From contig CAZQKW010000002.1 of assembly GCA_964594075.1 (NCBI GenBank), forward strand, positions 1 to 64,000: DNA of 64,000 nucleotides, in the 5' to 3' direction. This DNA comes from CAZQKW01 sp964594075. Its GTDB lineage: Bacteria > Desulfobacterota > WTBG01 > CAIYCZ01. Positions within the stretch are counted from its first letter, which is position 1. Each line of letters starts with the position of its first letter. Shown here one piece after another: positions 43,715-53,237 of the stretch. The notes under the pieces were generated by a model. It was not told the origin of the DNA. It did not search any database and saw nothing but the letters and a program-made list of their open reading frames with translations. The position numbers were made by a program, and so were the translations under genes.

Positions 43715-44931
43715 TGAAAAAAGTTTTAGCAATGGTTCTGGCCGGAGGCAAGGGTGAACGATTATACCCTTTGACTCGTGACCGTGCAAAACCTGCTGTT
43801 CCATTTGGTGCTGCGTATCGCATCATTGACTTTACCCTCAGTAACTGTATCAATTCTGGCATCCGCTGGATATATATTCTCACCCAGTACAAATCCCTTT
43901 CTCTGGATCGTCACATCCAAACCGGCTGGAATTTTCTCAGCATGCGCATGGGCGAATTTATAAATGTTATTCCAGCCCAGCAGCGTATTCATGAAAATTG
44001 GTATCAGGGAACTGCAGATGCTATCTTTCAAAACATCTATACGTTGCAGATGGAGCGACCCGACCTGGTGCTGGTGCTCTCGGGCGATCATGTATACAAA
44101 ATGGATTACCGCGATCTCATCGCCTACCACCTGAAAGTGAAAGCTGATCTTACTATCGCTACCATACAAGTTGACAAAAAACAGTCCAGAGAATTTGGGG
44201 TTATTCAGATAAACGATCGCGGACAAATCACTGGATTTCAGGAAAAACCCGCGGTCCCCAAATCACTTCCTCATAATCCAGATGCGGTGCTCATCAATAT
44301 GGGTGTATATGTTTTTAATACCGAAATACTTGTCAAACGGCTCATAGAAGATGCAAAAAACAAGGATACAGAGCATGACTTTGGAAAAAATATTATTCCC
44401 TTGATGATAAAAAAGGATCGAGTTTTCTCGTTTCCCTTTATTGATAAAAAAACTAAGAAGCCCGGTTATTGGAGAGATGTTGGGACGCTTGAGGCCTATT
44501 GGGAAACCAGCATGGACATGCTTGCACCAGAACCGCCCCTTGATATCTACGATGCTGATTGGCCCATTCTAACCTATGAGGAAAGCGCTATGCCGTCTCG
44601 AATCGAGGGACATGCTGAAAAAGACGGAATTATGTATGGCAGTGTTTATAATTCTATACTATCCCGCGGTTGTATAATTCGCACCGGATATGTTGAGCGT
44701 TCAATTCTTTCACCCCGTGTTACTGTTGATTCGTTCTCAACAGTAACCGATTCGATCCTCATGAATAACGTTACCGTCGGCAGGAACTGCCGCATTCAGC
44801 GGGCAATTATTGATAAAGGCGTCCATATACCTGATGGCACTGATATTGGCTATAATGCTAAAGCTGACAGTAAACGTTTTACGGTTACTGATAGCGGTAT
44901 TGTGGTAATTCCCAAAGGTCCTTTCGTCTAA
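43714..44931 (+). CDS. glgC: Glucose-1-phosphate adenylyltransferase
   Basis: Makes ADP-glucose for glycogen synthesis. 405 residues. The N-terminal nucleotidyltransferase shows MVLAGGKGERLYPLTRDRAKPAVPFG, WYQGTADAIFQN, VLSGDHVYKMDY and GFQEKP. KPGYWRDVGTLEAYW follows. The C-terminal beta-helix ends near residue 400 with IVVIPKGPFV. Allosteric control by glycolytic metabolites is normal for the family. No glycogen synthase is in the window. Start coupled to the response regulator. Confidence 0.96.
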   Translation: MKKVLAMVLAGGKGERLYPLTRDRAKPAVPFGAAYRIIDFTLSNCINSGIRWIYILTQYKSLSLDRHIQTGWNFLSMRMGEFINVIPAQQRIHENWYQGTADAIFQNIYTLQMERPDLVLVLSGDHVYKMDYRDLIAYHLKVKADLTIATIQVDKKQSREFGVIQINDRGQITGFQEKPAVPKSLPHNPDAVLINMGVYVFNTEILVKRLIEDAKNKDTEHDFGKNIIPLMIKKDRVFSFPFIDKKTKKPGYWRDVGTLEAYWETSMDMLAPEPPLDIYDADWPILTYEESAMPSRIEGHAEKDGIMYGSVYNSILSRGCIIRTGYVERSILSPRVTVDSFSTVTDSILMNNVTVGRNCRIQRAIIDKGVHIPDGTDIGYNAKADSKRFTVTDSGIVVIPKGPFV

Positions 44932-44964
44932 ATTTTACCCTGCCCTGCGTTACAGCCACGCGCT

Positions 44965-45726
44965 TTATTTTTTTTCGCTCATTTCCATAAGTTTTAAAAA
45001 CGGTTTAAAAAGATCAATCGGGATCGGAAAGATAGTAGTGGAATTTTTTTCGGAAGCAACTTCCGTGAGCGTCTGCAAATATCTGAGTTGCAATGCAATC
45101 GGTTTGTCCGAAATTATGTCCGCAGCTTCTCCCAGTTTTGAGGCAGCCTGAAATTCTCCTTCCGCATGAATAACCTTTGCACGCCGTTCCCGCTCAGCTT
45201 CTGCCTGTTTTGCCATAGCGCGTTTCATTTCATCCGGTAGATCAATATGCTTGACCTCAACGGTGGTAACCTTGATCCCCCAGGGATCCGTTTGCTTATC
45301 AAGAATTTCCTGCAGGCGTATGTTTATTTTTTCTCGTTCTGCAAGAAGCTCGTCAAGTTCTGCCTGCCCACACACGCTTCGCAATGTTGTCTGTGCAAGC
45401 TGGGAGGTGGCATACAGATAATTTTCTACCACGACAACCGCTTTGTTGGGATCCATTACTCTAAAATACACAACTGCATTCACTTTGACTGAGACATTAT
45501 CACGCGTGATAACATCCTGTGGCGGCACGTCCATGGTTATCAGTCTCAAGCTTATTTTCTGTAATTTATCCACTATGGGAATCAAAATGATAAGTCCCGG
45601 CCCTTTGCTGCCAATAAGACGCCCGAGTCGGAAAATTACGCCCCGTTCATACTCATTAAGTATCCTGATTGCGCTGGCAAGAAACATAATTAAAAAAACA
45701 ATCAATACAGGAAAAAATAGGCTCAT
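44965..45726 (-). CDS. Slipin / SPFH-domain membrane protein
   Basis: 253 residues: N-terminal hydrophobic anchor (about 3-20), then the stomatin-type SPFH domain (NEYERGVIFRLGRL, GLIILIPIVDKLQKISLR, VKVNAVVYFRVMDP) and a charged helix (RAMAKQAEAERERRAKVIHAEGE). A GGAGG site precedes the ATG. Bacterial slipins pair with NfeD-type proteases, and the nfeD gene lies 24 bases upstream in the same operon. Thought to organise membrane microdomains and be cut by the partner protease. Confidence 0.93.
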   Translation of the reverse strand: MSLFFPVLIVFLIMFLASAIRILNEYERGVIFRLGRLIGSKGPGLIILIPIVDKLQKISLRLITMDVPPQDVITRDNVSVKVNAVVYFRVMDPNKAVVVVENYLYATSQLAQTTLRSVCGQAELDELLAEREKINIRLQEILDKQTDPWGIKVTTVEVKHIDLPDEMKRAMAKQAEAERERRAKVIHAEGEFQAASKLGEAADIISDKPIALQLRYLQTLTEVASEKNSTTIFPIPIDLFKPFLKLMEMSEKK

Positions 45727-45750
45727 GTCAGTTCCTCCTCTAAAATAAAA

Positions 45751-47052
45751 TTATTGTTTATTCTCAACGTCCTCTACTTCGAGAATCATATCCTTTACAT
45801 TTACGACACGTATCGCAGCGCCTTTGTTAATGTGCTTTATGCTGCGGACATTCCAGTATTCTCCATGGACAAAAACCTTGCCTTCTGGTGAAATATCGGT
45901 GCAAGCTGTTCCCTGCATATTAACCAACCCTTCAATCCCTGTTGCCGGCCTTCGCCGATGCGCCCTAATGGTGAGGGCAACAATGGTAAGAAAAAAGGCC
46001 GAGGTAATAATTATTGATGGAACCAGCACGTTCCATGAAATCCGCAAATACGGAACCGAGGATTGGAAAAGCATAAGCGAACCGAGGGTTAATGAAATGA
46101 TCCCGCCAATACTTAAAACACCATAGCTGGTAACTTTTATTTCTGCAATAAATAGAATAACAGCAAGCAGGATAAGCAATATGCCAGCATAATTTGCCGA
46201 AAGGGTCTGCAGAGAATAAAAGGCAAGTATCAAAGAAATACCGCCAATCACGCCCGGCAATATCACCCCGGGATTTGATAATTCGAAGTAGAGACCGGCA
46301 AGCCCGATAAGCAGGAGAATATACGCGATATTCGGATCGCTTAAGGTATTGAGAATAAGATCCCGAATGCCCATTTTTTTGTAGCGTATTTCAGCATCAC
46401 GCACTAAGAGTTTTTTGCTGCCTTCACGTGTTTCAACAGTTCGTCCATCTATTTCAGTTAATAGTGCTCTTAGATCCGGAGCGATAAGATCAATTACTTT
46501 ACTTTTTAAGGCTTCTTTTTCGCTTAACGAAACGCTTTCGCGCACCGCCTTGATCGCCCACTCCTTATTTCTATTGCGCTTTATGGCGATGCCTTCAACA
46601 TAGGCAGCAGCATCATTCACAACTTTTTCTGCCATATCTTTGCCCATATCGCCAGCCCCAATACTGACCGGATGAGCGGCGCCAATATTAGTGCTGGGGG
46701 CCATGGCGGCGATATGCGCTGCAAGCGTAATAATCGCACCTGCTGATGCAGCACGAGCTCCGCTTGGCGCGACATACACAATAACCGGAATTTTAGACGA
46801 GAACATGCGTTTGATGATTGCACGCATTGATAGATCAAGCCCCCCAGGAGTATCCATCTGAACCACAAGACACTCAGCACCATCCTGTTCTGCTTCATCT
46901 ATGCTTTTTATAAAATATTCAGCCACAACAGGATTTATGGGACCGTTAATTTCGATAACCGCAAGATAACTCCCGAGCGCGGGTTGCAACAAGAAAGCAG
47001 TCACATTAATAACAAAAATAAATAATATCAGACACAATTTAATTGGTTTCAT
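45751..47052 (-). CDS. nfeD: Long-form NfeD: membrane-bound ClpP-class serine protease
   Basis: 433 residues: signal peptide, a ClpP-like protease domain (about 28-215) with the serine in GARAASAGAIITLAA and neighbouring STNIGAAHPVS, four to five transmembrane helices (about 235-365), and a C-terminal OB-fold domain (about 375-430) with a VHGEYWNVRS motif. The protease cleaves stomatin-like partners; the slipin is the next gene. First gene of a two-gene minus-strand operon. Confidence 0.93.
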   Translation of the reverse strand: MKPIKLCLILFIFVINVTAFLLQPALGSYLAVIEINGPINPVVAEYFIKSIDEAEQDGAECLVVQMDTPGGLDLSMRAIIKRMFSSKIPVIVYVAPSGARAASAGAIITLAAHIAAMAPSTNIGAAHPVSIGAGDMGKDMAEKVVNDAAAYVEGIAIKRNRNKEWAIKAVRESVSLSEKEALKSKVIDLIAPDLRALLTEIDGRTVETREGSKKLLVRDAEIRYKKMGIRDLILNTLSDPNIAYILLLIGLAGLYFELSNPGVILPGVIGGISLILAFYSLQTLSANYAGILLILLAVILFIAEIKVTSYGVLSIGGIISLTLGSLMLFQSSVPYLRISWNVLVPSIIITSAFFLTIVALTIRAHRRRPATGIEGLVNMQGTACTDISPEGKVFVHGEYWNVRSIKHINKGAAIRVVNVKDMILEVEDVENKQ

Positions 47053-47445
47053 GCAGCATCTTTTAAAATTTTGTGTTTTTTCTTTTTATTTTAATTTCAT
47101 AGCACTTCTTAAACACCCTTTCAATATAAAGTTTAAACAATATTGTCCAAAATACGAGATCGCCACGTCCCGCGCTGCGGGACTCGCACAGACCGCGGAA
47201 GAACGTCGCTGCGGGGGATGCGCAGTCTCGGCGTACAGTGCTCATAAAAGAACGAAGATTCTTAGGAGGAATCCCGCAGAGCGGGATGAAGAAGCACTCC
47301 CGTTTTTAGAAATTATGTAACAACAAAATGGTAATGCCGTATGTTGGACAGAAATGAAGTTTAAATTAAATCTTGACTTCTGCAGTTGAGTAGAATAAAT
47401 TTTTAACCGCTGACAGATGTAAGAAAATAAAACATTTTATATGGC
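47053..47445. repeat. Non-coding gap with two short GC-rich hairpins
   Basis: The gap between nfeD and tRNA-Phe holds no gene. It contains GTCCCGC/GCGGGAC at 47167-47183 and ATCCCGC/GCGGGAT at 47271-47287, each a perfect 7-bp stem with a 3-base loop, in a GC-rich island (about 47150-47290) surrounded by AT-rich sequence. The shape resembles REP-like dispersed elements, but I find no second complete copy in the window. Confidence 0.5.
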
Positions 47446-47521
47446 GCCGAGGTAGCTCAGTCGGTAGAGCAAGGGACTGAAAATCCCTGTGTCCACAGTT
47501 CGATTCTGTGCCTCGGCACCA
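47446..47521 (+). tRNA. tRNA-Phe (GAA)
   Basis: A 76-base cloverleaf with acceptor GCCGAGG/CCTCGGC, D-arm GCTC...GAGC, anticodon GAA within ACTGAAAAT, a TTCGATT T-loop and an encoded CCA end. A terminator-like hairpin follows at 47623-47639. Confidence 0.97.
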
Positions 47522-47622
47522 TTTCCTCGTAAGCGCTTTGCTTTCAATCCAGCTGCTTTACTGCATCTAAACAATATGTAATTAATGTTAACGCTCAGGG
47601 AAACAAAACAATCAATCATAAT

Positions 47623-47650
47623 CCCGCTGCAAGAGCGGGTTTTATTTTGT
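47623..47650 (+). terminator. Terminator between tRNA-Phe and purA
   Basis: CCCGCT (47623-47628) and AGCGGG (47634-47639) with a 5-base loop, followed by TTTTATTTTG. Confidence 0.75.
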
Positions 47651-47689
47651 TTACCATAATTTAATACTCTTATTTAGATCAAAATAAAT

Positions 47690-48985
47690 ATGCCGAATGC
47701 AGTCATTGTCGGGGCACAGTGGGGCGACGAGGGAAAAGGCAAGATTGTTGATATACTTGCAGAGAATGCCGATATTGTTGTTCGCTTTCAGGGCGGACCC
47801 AATGCTGGGCACACCGTTGTCGTAGGCGATGAGAAGATTATTTTACATCAAATTCCCTCAGGCATACTGCATCCCCAAAAACGATGTGTCATCGGAAATG
47901 GCGTAGTCCTCGATATAGAAACACTGCTCGTTGAAATTAAGAATCTCAAAGCCCACGGGTATTTTCAAAATGACGCAGCGCTGCTCATCAGCGAAGCGGC
48001 AAATCTTATTATGCCCTATCACAAACAGATAGATGTCGCTCGTGAAATAAAAAGCGGCAAGAATAAAATCGGCACTACGGGCAGAGGCATCGGACCGGCG
48101 TATGAGGATAAGTCTGCGCGACGCGGCATTAGAGTGATTGATATCTTTAATGACAGGGTTTTTGAGTACAAACTAAAAACAATTCTTGAAGAAAAAAACT
48201 GGTATCTGCGGGAGTTTTTTAAGGAAAATATTTTCTCCCTCGACGAAATGATTAAGCAGTTCGTGCAGGTGAGGTCATCAATTGAACAATATGTAAAAAA
48301 TACATCAGTTTTCCTAAATGATGAACTCAAGCGTGGCAAATCGGTTCTCTTTGAGGGTGCGCAGGGCGCATTGCTGGACGTTGATCACGGCACATATCCT
48401 TTTGTGACATCTTCAAATACAGTTGCCGCGCAAGCTGCTATTGGCAGCGGTGTTGGACCCAAACATCTTGATCGTATTATTGGGATTTCAAAGGCATACA
48501 CCACGCGTGTGGGCGGAGGCCCCTTCCCCTCTGAATTGAAGGACTCGGTGGGTTACTATTTGCGTGAAAAAGGCGGCGAATATGGAGCAACCACCGGACG
48601 AGCGCGTCGCTGCGGCTGGTTTGATCTAGTGGCGATCAAACATTCCATACGAATTAACGGCCTAACGCATCTCGCACTGACAAAACTTGATGTGCTGAGC
48701 GGACTTAAAACCATTAAGGTATGCACCGGATACAAATATAAAAATACGCTCATTTATGAATTATCAGCCGATGTCAGCGTTCTTGAAAATAGCGAACCCG
48801 TATATACGGAATTGGACGGATGGTCTGAAGACCTCGGGGCCATTAAGCACTTAGAATCATTGCCAAAGGCAACCCGTAACTATATCGATTTTATTGAACA
48901 GCAGACAGAGATACCCGTTACCATCCTTTCAGTTGGCAATCGCCGAGACCAGGTTATAATACGGGAAAATCCTTTTAAAGATTGA
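47690..48985 (+). CDS. purA: Adenylosuccinate synthetase
   Basis: Catalyses the GTP-driven first step from IMP to AMP. 431 residues with the P-loop-like GAQWGDEGKGKIVD at the N-terminus, GGPNAGHTV, the IMP loop GTTGRGIGPAYEDK, FEGAQGALLDVDHGTYPFVTSS, and the C-terminal VSVLEN and SVGNRRDQ regions. Full length. It lies between two tRNA genes with no other purine gene nearby. Confidence 0.97.
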   Translation: MPNAVIVGAQWGDEGKGKIVDILAENADIVVRFQGGPNAGHTVVVGDEKIILHQIPSGILHPQKRCVIGNGVVLDIETLLVEIKNLKAHGYFQNDAALLISEAANLIMPYHKQIDVAREIKSGKNKIGTTGRGIGPAYEDKSARRGIRVIDIFNDRVFEYKLKTILEEKNWYLREFFKENIFSLDEMIKQFVQVRSSIEQYVKNTSVFLNDELKRGKSVLFEGAQGALLDVDHGTYPFVTSSNTVAAQAAIGSGVGPKHLDRIIGISKAYTTRVGGGPFPSELKDSVGYYLREKGGEYGATTGRARRCGWFDLVAIKHSIRINGLTHLALTKLDVLSGLKTIKVCTGYKYKNTLIYELSADVSVLENSEPVYTELDGWSEDLGAIKHLESLPKATRNYIDFIEQQTEIPVTILSVGNRRDQVIIRENPFKD

Positions 48986-49110
48986 GCTATCAAACATTCA
49001 AATCATGATGATTTTCACAATTTCATTCCTGTTTACACAAATTATTATTTGTAAATTTTAAGAACTTTTGTCATAATAAAATCCAAAACTACATTAACCT
49101 ATTAAATCTC

Positions 49111-49186
<76 letters not shown>

Positions 49187-49195
49187 TCCCCTCCC

Positions 49196-49230
49196 AGGCA
49201 CTTGCGCTGTTTCCAAGTGCCTTTGTTTTT
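49196..49230. terminator. Terminator after tRNA-Lys
   Basis: AGGCACTTG (49196-49204) pairs perfectly with CAAGTGCCT (49214-49222), 9-base loop, followed by TTGTTTTTTA. It lies at the convergent junction with rmuC. Confidence 0.85.
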
Positions 49231-50462
49231 TATTTGCTTTCATTGCGTTCAGCAGAGTCATCCGGCTCAAGTTCTGTGCTTTCAATAGCTACGGGCAATT
49301 GGCGCTGGGTTCGCAATGACTCAATTTTAATCAACGGCTTTTCAAGTTGTTTCCTCCTGGTGATGCGCAGCGCATCATATTCTTTTTGCACATCATCAAT
49401 GCGTTTGCCCAGCACATCCATTTTTTTAATAAATTCATCCCACTGTTTTCTAAAAGCGCCAAATATTGAAAGTATTTCATTGCTGGTCTTTTCAAGCGCA
49501 AAATTTTCAACCGCCTGCCTGATAACGGCAAGAACTGCAAACAGCGTGAGAGGCGAACAAAAAACAACATGGTTTTTTATGCCTTCATCAAGAATCGTAT
49601 GATCCTGTTCATGAATAAACGCATATACCTGTTCGTTAGGAATAAACAGAAGCACATAATCAACGGTATTTTGTTCGGGATTGATATAGTCGCGAGTCGT
49701 TACTTCCTTAATTTTATTTCTTACATCGCGTAAAAAGTCATTGCGAAATTTTGCTTTATCAACCTCGGTTTGGGCCTCAAGATAACGGAGGTAATTGTCT
49801 AAGGGAAATTTTACATCCATATTCAACTTGAGTTCCTGGGGAAGTAGAAACGTAAAATCAGGCCGCGAGCCTCCTTCAATAGCCTTTTGTTTTAAATAAT
49901 TTATATTTTCAATAAAACCGGCAAGTTGCAAGACATCTTCTGCCATTCGCTCTCCCCATTGGCCACGAACACGGGAACTTGAAAGAGCTTCACGCAGTGT
50001 ATTGGTAGTCTGGGTCAAAAGTCTCGTCTGATCTCCCACTACCTTAAGATGATTGGTAAGCTCGCCAAATTTTTCAATACGGTCTTTCTCAAGTTCTTTT
50101 ATAATATGAGAAACATTTTCTAACTCGCTGGTCATTCGTTGAAGCTGCTGGTCAATAAGGTTTTTTTTCTCATCAAGCTCTTTGACATTAACTTCGCGTT
50201 CAGAATCCAGCCGGGCTTTTGCCAGTTTAAGAAATTCCTCGGTTGATTTTGAAAGGGCATCAAGAGAGAGGCTGCCGAAAATTGCCTTTATATTTTCTAC
50301 CACACTGTCAACCTGAGCTTTTCGTTGCGCTTCGGTTTCGCGGAATAACTCATCTGCAAGCTCCCGTGCAGTCTTTGACTGCACAAACAGCAAAACTAAC
50401 GCTAAGCCTACTCCTAAAATAAAACCAGCAATAAAGGCAATCAGGATTGTAATGTAAACCAT
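49230..50462 (-). CDS. rmuC: RmuC-family DNA recombination protein
   Basis: 410 residues: one N-terminal transmembrane helix (about 3-26), a long coiled coil (about 35-170) and the RmuC nuclease-like domain (about 160-350) with RVRGQWGERMAEDVLQLAG, RPDFTFLLP, LNMDVKFPLDNYLRYLEA and VLLFIPNEQVYAF. RmuC limits DNA inversion at short repeats; its domain belongs to the PD-(D/E)XK-like class. Length is normal. Confidence 0.93.
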   Translation of the reverse strand: MVYITILIAFIAGFILGVGLALVLLFVQSKTARELADELFRETEAQRKAQVDSVVENIKAIFGSLSLDALSKSTEEFLKLAKARLDSEREVNVKELDEKKNLIDQQLQRMTSELENVSHIIKELEKDRIEKFGELTNHLKVVGDQTRLLTQTTNTLREALSSSRVRGQWGERMAEDVLQLAGFIENINYLKQKAIEGGSRPDFTFLLPQELKLNMDVKFPLDNYLRYLEAQTEVDKAKFRNDFLRDVRNKIKEVTTRDYINPEQNTVDYVLLFIPNEQVYAFIHEQDHTILDEGIKNHVVFCSPLTLFAVLAVIRQAVENFALEKTSNEILSIFGAFRKQWDEFIKKMDVLGKRIDDVQKEYDALRITRRKQLEKPLIKIESLRTQRQLPVAIESTELEPDDSAERNESK

Positions 50463-50512
50463 ATCATGCCGTTTCTATTTAACCCGCAACCCGAGTGGGG
50501 TATGGGTATATT

Positions 50513-50968
50513 TCATTGTCTTGGTTGCCACAGTTCAAGTAACTGATCAAGAATTTCCGCTGCGTCTTTCACAAATCGAGGGCAGTGCTGTTTAATAAGA
50601 CCCTCCTCCCTGGCCCGTTTCATTCCTTCACTGGTGCTAATATCACAATCCAACAAATCACGGCACAAAACCGATATATTCCGCCCCTTAAAACGGTGTA
50701 TAAATTCTCGCGCAACCGCATACACATTCTCGCGCGCATTTAAATCGCCGGCCGTGGTGCAGCCAAATTTTAAGCCTAAAACCATAATTGCAGCGGTTAC
50801 GGCACCGCAGGTTTCGCCCATGCGACCCATACCGCCGCCAAAGGCTCCGGCGATGCGCAGTGCAAGCTCGCGGCTCAAGCCAAATTGTTCTCCAAAGGCG
50901 GCAAGAACTGACTGAGAACAGCTAAAACCCTGCTTAAAAAGTGCTTCTGCCCGTTCTGGATTGCTCAT
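50513..50968 (-). CDS. C_GCAxxG_C_C family redox protein
   Basis: 151 residues matching the C_GCAxxG_C_C family: FSCSQSVLAAFGE, AFGGGMGRMGETCGAVTAAIMVLGLKFG, then CRDLLDCD and HCPRFVKDAAEILDQLL. The invariant cysteines are all present. Family members are predicted metal- or redox-cluster proteins of anaerobes; their reaction is unknown. An upstream AAGGGGAG serves as ribosome site. Confidence 0.9.
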   Translation of the reverse strand: MSNPERAEALFKQGFSCSQSVLAAFGEQFGLSRELALRIAGAFGGGMGRMGETCGAVTAAIMVLGLKFGCTTAGDLNARENVYAVAREFIHRFKGRNISVLCRDLLDCDISTSEGMKRAREEGLIKQHCPRFVKDAAEILDQLLELWQPRQ

Positions 50969-51029
50969 AATACTCCCCTTTTATAAATAATAAATTTTTA
51001 ATTTTCAGAACGTTTTGTCAGAAAAATTA

Positions 51030-51974
51030 TTAATATTGTGCCAGGGCGGCACCTGCTTCATAGGCTTTTTTTAATTCCTTGGGAAATTTTGCAATTACCC
51101 CTTTCCGTTTCTCATCGAGACCATGGAGCAGTCCTTCAAAACCACAGGCAGAAAGAGCTTCAACGGTCTCAACTTTATGAAGCTTTAAAATAACCATGAT
51201 GTTTTCAATAATATGATCATAGGTATCGGGGTACGGGTAACCCCATGTGCCTACCACCATAGCAATTCTACCGGGCTGCAATTTTGCCTCAAATTTAAAA
51301 CGCTCAAAACAATCCCAACGATCCAGGAACGTTGATAATTGTGCACACTCGCGGCCCGTATAAATAGGAAATCCTATAATTATTGCGTCAGAATTTATGA
51401 TTTTTTCATATATGGGAGCCATATCATCTTTGACCGTGCACATCCCCTCATAATTTTTATCCTTGCATTTTCTGCATCCTATGCAATATCCAAGTTTAAT
51501 ACTTTGCAGCATAATTTTTTCAGTTTTTGCGCCCGCCTCTCGCGCCCCCTTGAGTGCTTCATCAAGCAACAGGTCGGTATTGCCTCCTTTTCGTGGGCTG
51601 GCGCAAAAAGCAATGACTTGTTCTCGCTTTTCCGACTTTACAATCTTTTTTTTCGGCGGTTGTTTCCACCGTTTTACTTTTATGGGCAATGCATTGTATG
51701 CCTTCATGTCGTCAAAAGGATCGAGAGTGAGACGCTTGAATTTTTTCATATCCTCCATCATATGAAAAAAAGGATCATACGATTTTGGAACCACAAGTTT
51801 GGTTGCTTCTATCAAAAGATTTCTATCTGCAATACGGACTTTTCGCCATGCCATAAGCAATGAAAGCATGAACAATATTCTTTCTTTTCTTTGTTGCTGC
51901 ATAATACGCGGCCAAATTGACAAAATTTTTTGCAAAATCTGTTCTGCATCAGAGCTCAACATAACTTGATTCAT
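51030..51974 (-). CDS. Iron-sulfur flavoprotein (NADPH-dependent FMN reductase family) with extra N-terminal domain
   Basis: 314 residues. Residues 1-115 form a helical, basic domain I do not recognise. Residues about 118-310 are a flavodoxin-like fold with the FMN loop FCASPRKGGNTDLLLDEAL, a compact cysteine cluster GYCIGCRKCKDKNYEGMC like that of archaeal Isf proteins, and IIIGFPIYTG. It likely transfers electrons in an anaerobic or oxidative-stress role. The partner is not evident; it sits 61 bases upstream of the C_GCAxxG_C_C gene in the same direction. Confidence 0.83.
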   Translation of the reverse strand: MNQVMLSSDAEQILQKILSIWPRIMQQQRKERILFMLSLLMAWRKVRIADRNLLIEATKLVVPKSYDPFFHMMEDMKKFKRLTLDPFDDMKAYNALPIKVKRWKQPPKKKIVKSEKREQVIAFCASPRKGGNTDLLLDEALKGAREAGAKTEKIMLQSIKLGYCIGCRKCKDKNYEGMCTVKDDMAPIYEKIINSDAIIIGFPIYTGRECAQLSTFLDRWDCFERFKFEAKLQPGRIAMVVGTWGYPYPDTYDHIIENIMVILKLHKVETVEALSACGFEGLLHGLDEKRKGVIAKFPKELKKAYEAGAALAQY

Positions 51975-52238
51975 AGCAGGGCCTCCAAGTAAAAGTTTTT
52001 ATTATAATTTCCTCATTAATGCACAGCAGTTATTCCTTTTGTTCGTATCATAAAACCAACAATGGTTCAAAGATATTTTACCCTTGATATTCTTTCCGTA
52101 AATATATGCAGCAACACCGCTGTCGAAGCCCGAAGCGCTGCCTGTTCTGATATTGACCAACAGGGGGCGGGGCTAATATAAAACTTGAAAAATATATTGT
52201 CCGGTGTCATAAAAAGAGAAATTTTCTTGTATACTAAT

Positions 52239-53237
52239 ATGGATGCTATATACACAGACCACCTGACGAAGACTTTTGATACAATAACTGCCGTCGATAA
52301 CATCTCTCTTTCGATAGAACAGGGTGAGCTATTCGGATTGCTCGGTCCCAATGGTGCCGGCAAAACGACCACAATAAAAATGCTTTCCACGCTGCTTTCC
52401 CCGACTTCAGGCAGTGCCCGTGTGTGGGGTCATGATATCCGGCATGAAAGAGACGAAGTGCGACGCTCGATCGGCATGGTCTTTCAAGATCCGGCAGTTG
52501 ATGACCAACTGACCGGCAGGGAAAATCTTGATTTCCATGCGCGCATGTATGGCATGAATAAAATGACTCGCCACAGCAGAATGCAGGGGGTTTTAGCTCT
52601 GGTCGGACTGGAAGATAAAGCAGATATATTGCTAAAAAATTATTCGGGCGGTATGAAGCGGCGGCTTGAGATAGCGCGCGGTCTTATGCATTATCCCAAA
52701 GTTCTGTTTCTGGACGAGCCTACGCTGGGGCTGGATCCACAAACCCGTTACCACATCTGGGAATACATACGCAATTTAAATAGTAAACAGCAGGTCACCA
52801 TTATTCTTACCACACATTATATGGAAGAAGCCGATGCGTTGTGTTCACGCATCGCCATAATTGATTATGGCAAAATTCGCACCGTTAACACCCCTGATGC
52901 GCTTAAAAATTCCATCGGCAACGATCTGCTCCAGATCAAAGCTTCCGATCTTGATCTCCTTGCCCAAGAACTTGAAAAACAGGAATGGGTGCAGGGAATT
53001 ACGCGCTTTGATTCTTGTATTTATGCCGGTGTGCGTCAAGGAGAGGAAAAAATTCCCTTGACTATTAATCTTGCACAATCAGTGGGTGTTCGGGTTACTG
53101 CCCTGTCAATACGAAAACCAACACTTGAAGACGTGTTTCTCCATTACACGGGTAAAACAATTCGCGAAGAAGAAGTGTCGAATATTGACCGCATTCGGGC
53201 TCGGATGCGCACCAATAGACGCGGGGGACATTCATGA
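52239..53237 (+). CDS. ABC-2 type exporter ATPase (DrrA/CcmA-like)
   Basis: 332 residues from the ATG at 52239, which begins MDAIYTDHLTKTFD as expected; a TTG at 52185 is in frame. Walker A GPNGAGKTTT, Q-loop VFQDPAV, signature YSGGMKRRLE, Walker B VLFLDEPTLGLD, switch TTHYMEEAD, and the C-terminal DrrA extension (about 235-332). A -10-like TATACT lies at 52230-52235, so the transcript might be nearly leaderless. It powers the permease whose start overlaps its stop. Confidence 0.92.
   Translation: MDAIYTDHLTKTFDTITAVDNISLSIEQGELFGLLGPNGAGKTTTIKMLSTLLSPTSGSARVWGHDIRHERDEVRRSIGMVFQDPAVDDQLTGRENLDFHARMYGMNKMTRHSRMQGVLALVGLEDKADILLKNYSGGMKRRLEIARGLMHYPKVLFLDEPTLGLDPQTRYHIWEYIRNLNSKQQVTIILTTHYMEEADALCSRIAIIDYGKIRTVNTPDALKNSIGNDLLQIKASDLDLLAQELEKQEWVQGITRFDSCIYAGVRQGEEKIPLTINLAQSVGVRVTALSIRKPTLEDVFLHYTGKTIREEEVSNIDRIRARMRTNRRGGHS

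Noticed and set aside
47051..47320. 89-codon plus-strand frame across the nfeD-tRNA gap
   Set aside because: It runs through the GC-rich hairpin island, has no ribosome site and begins in the nfeD promoter area; better explained as repeat sequence.
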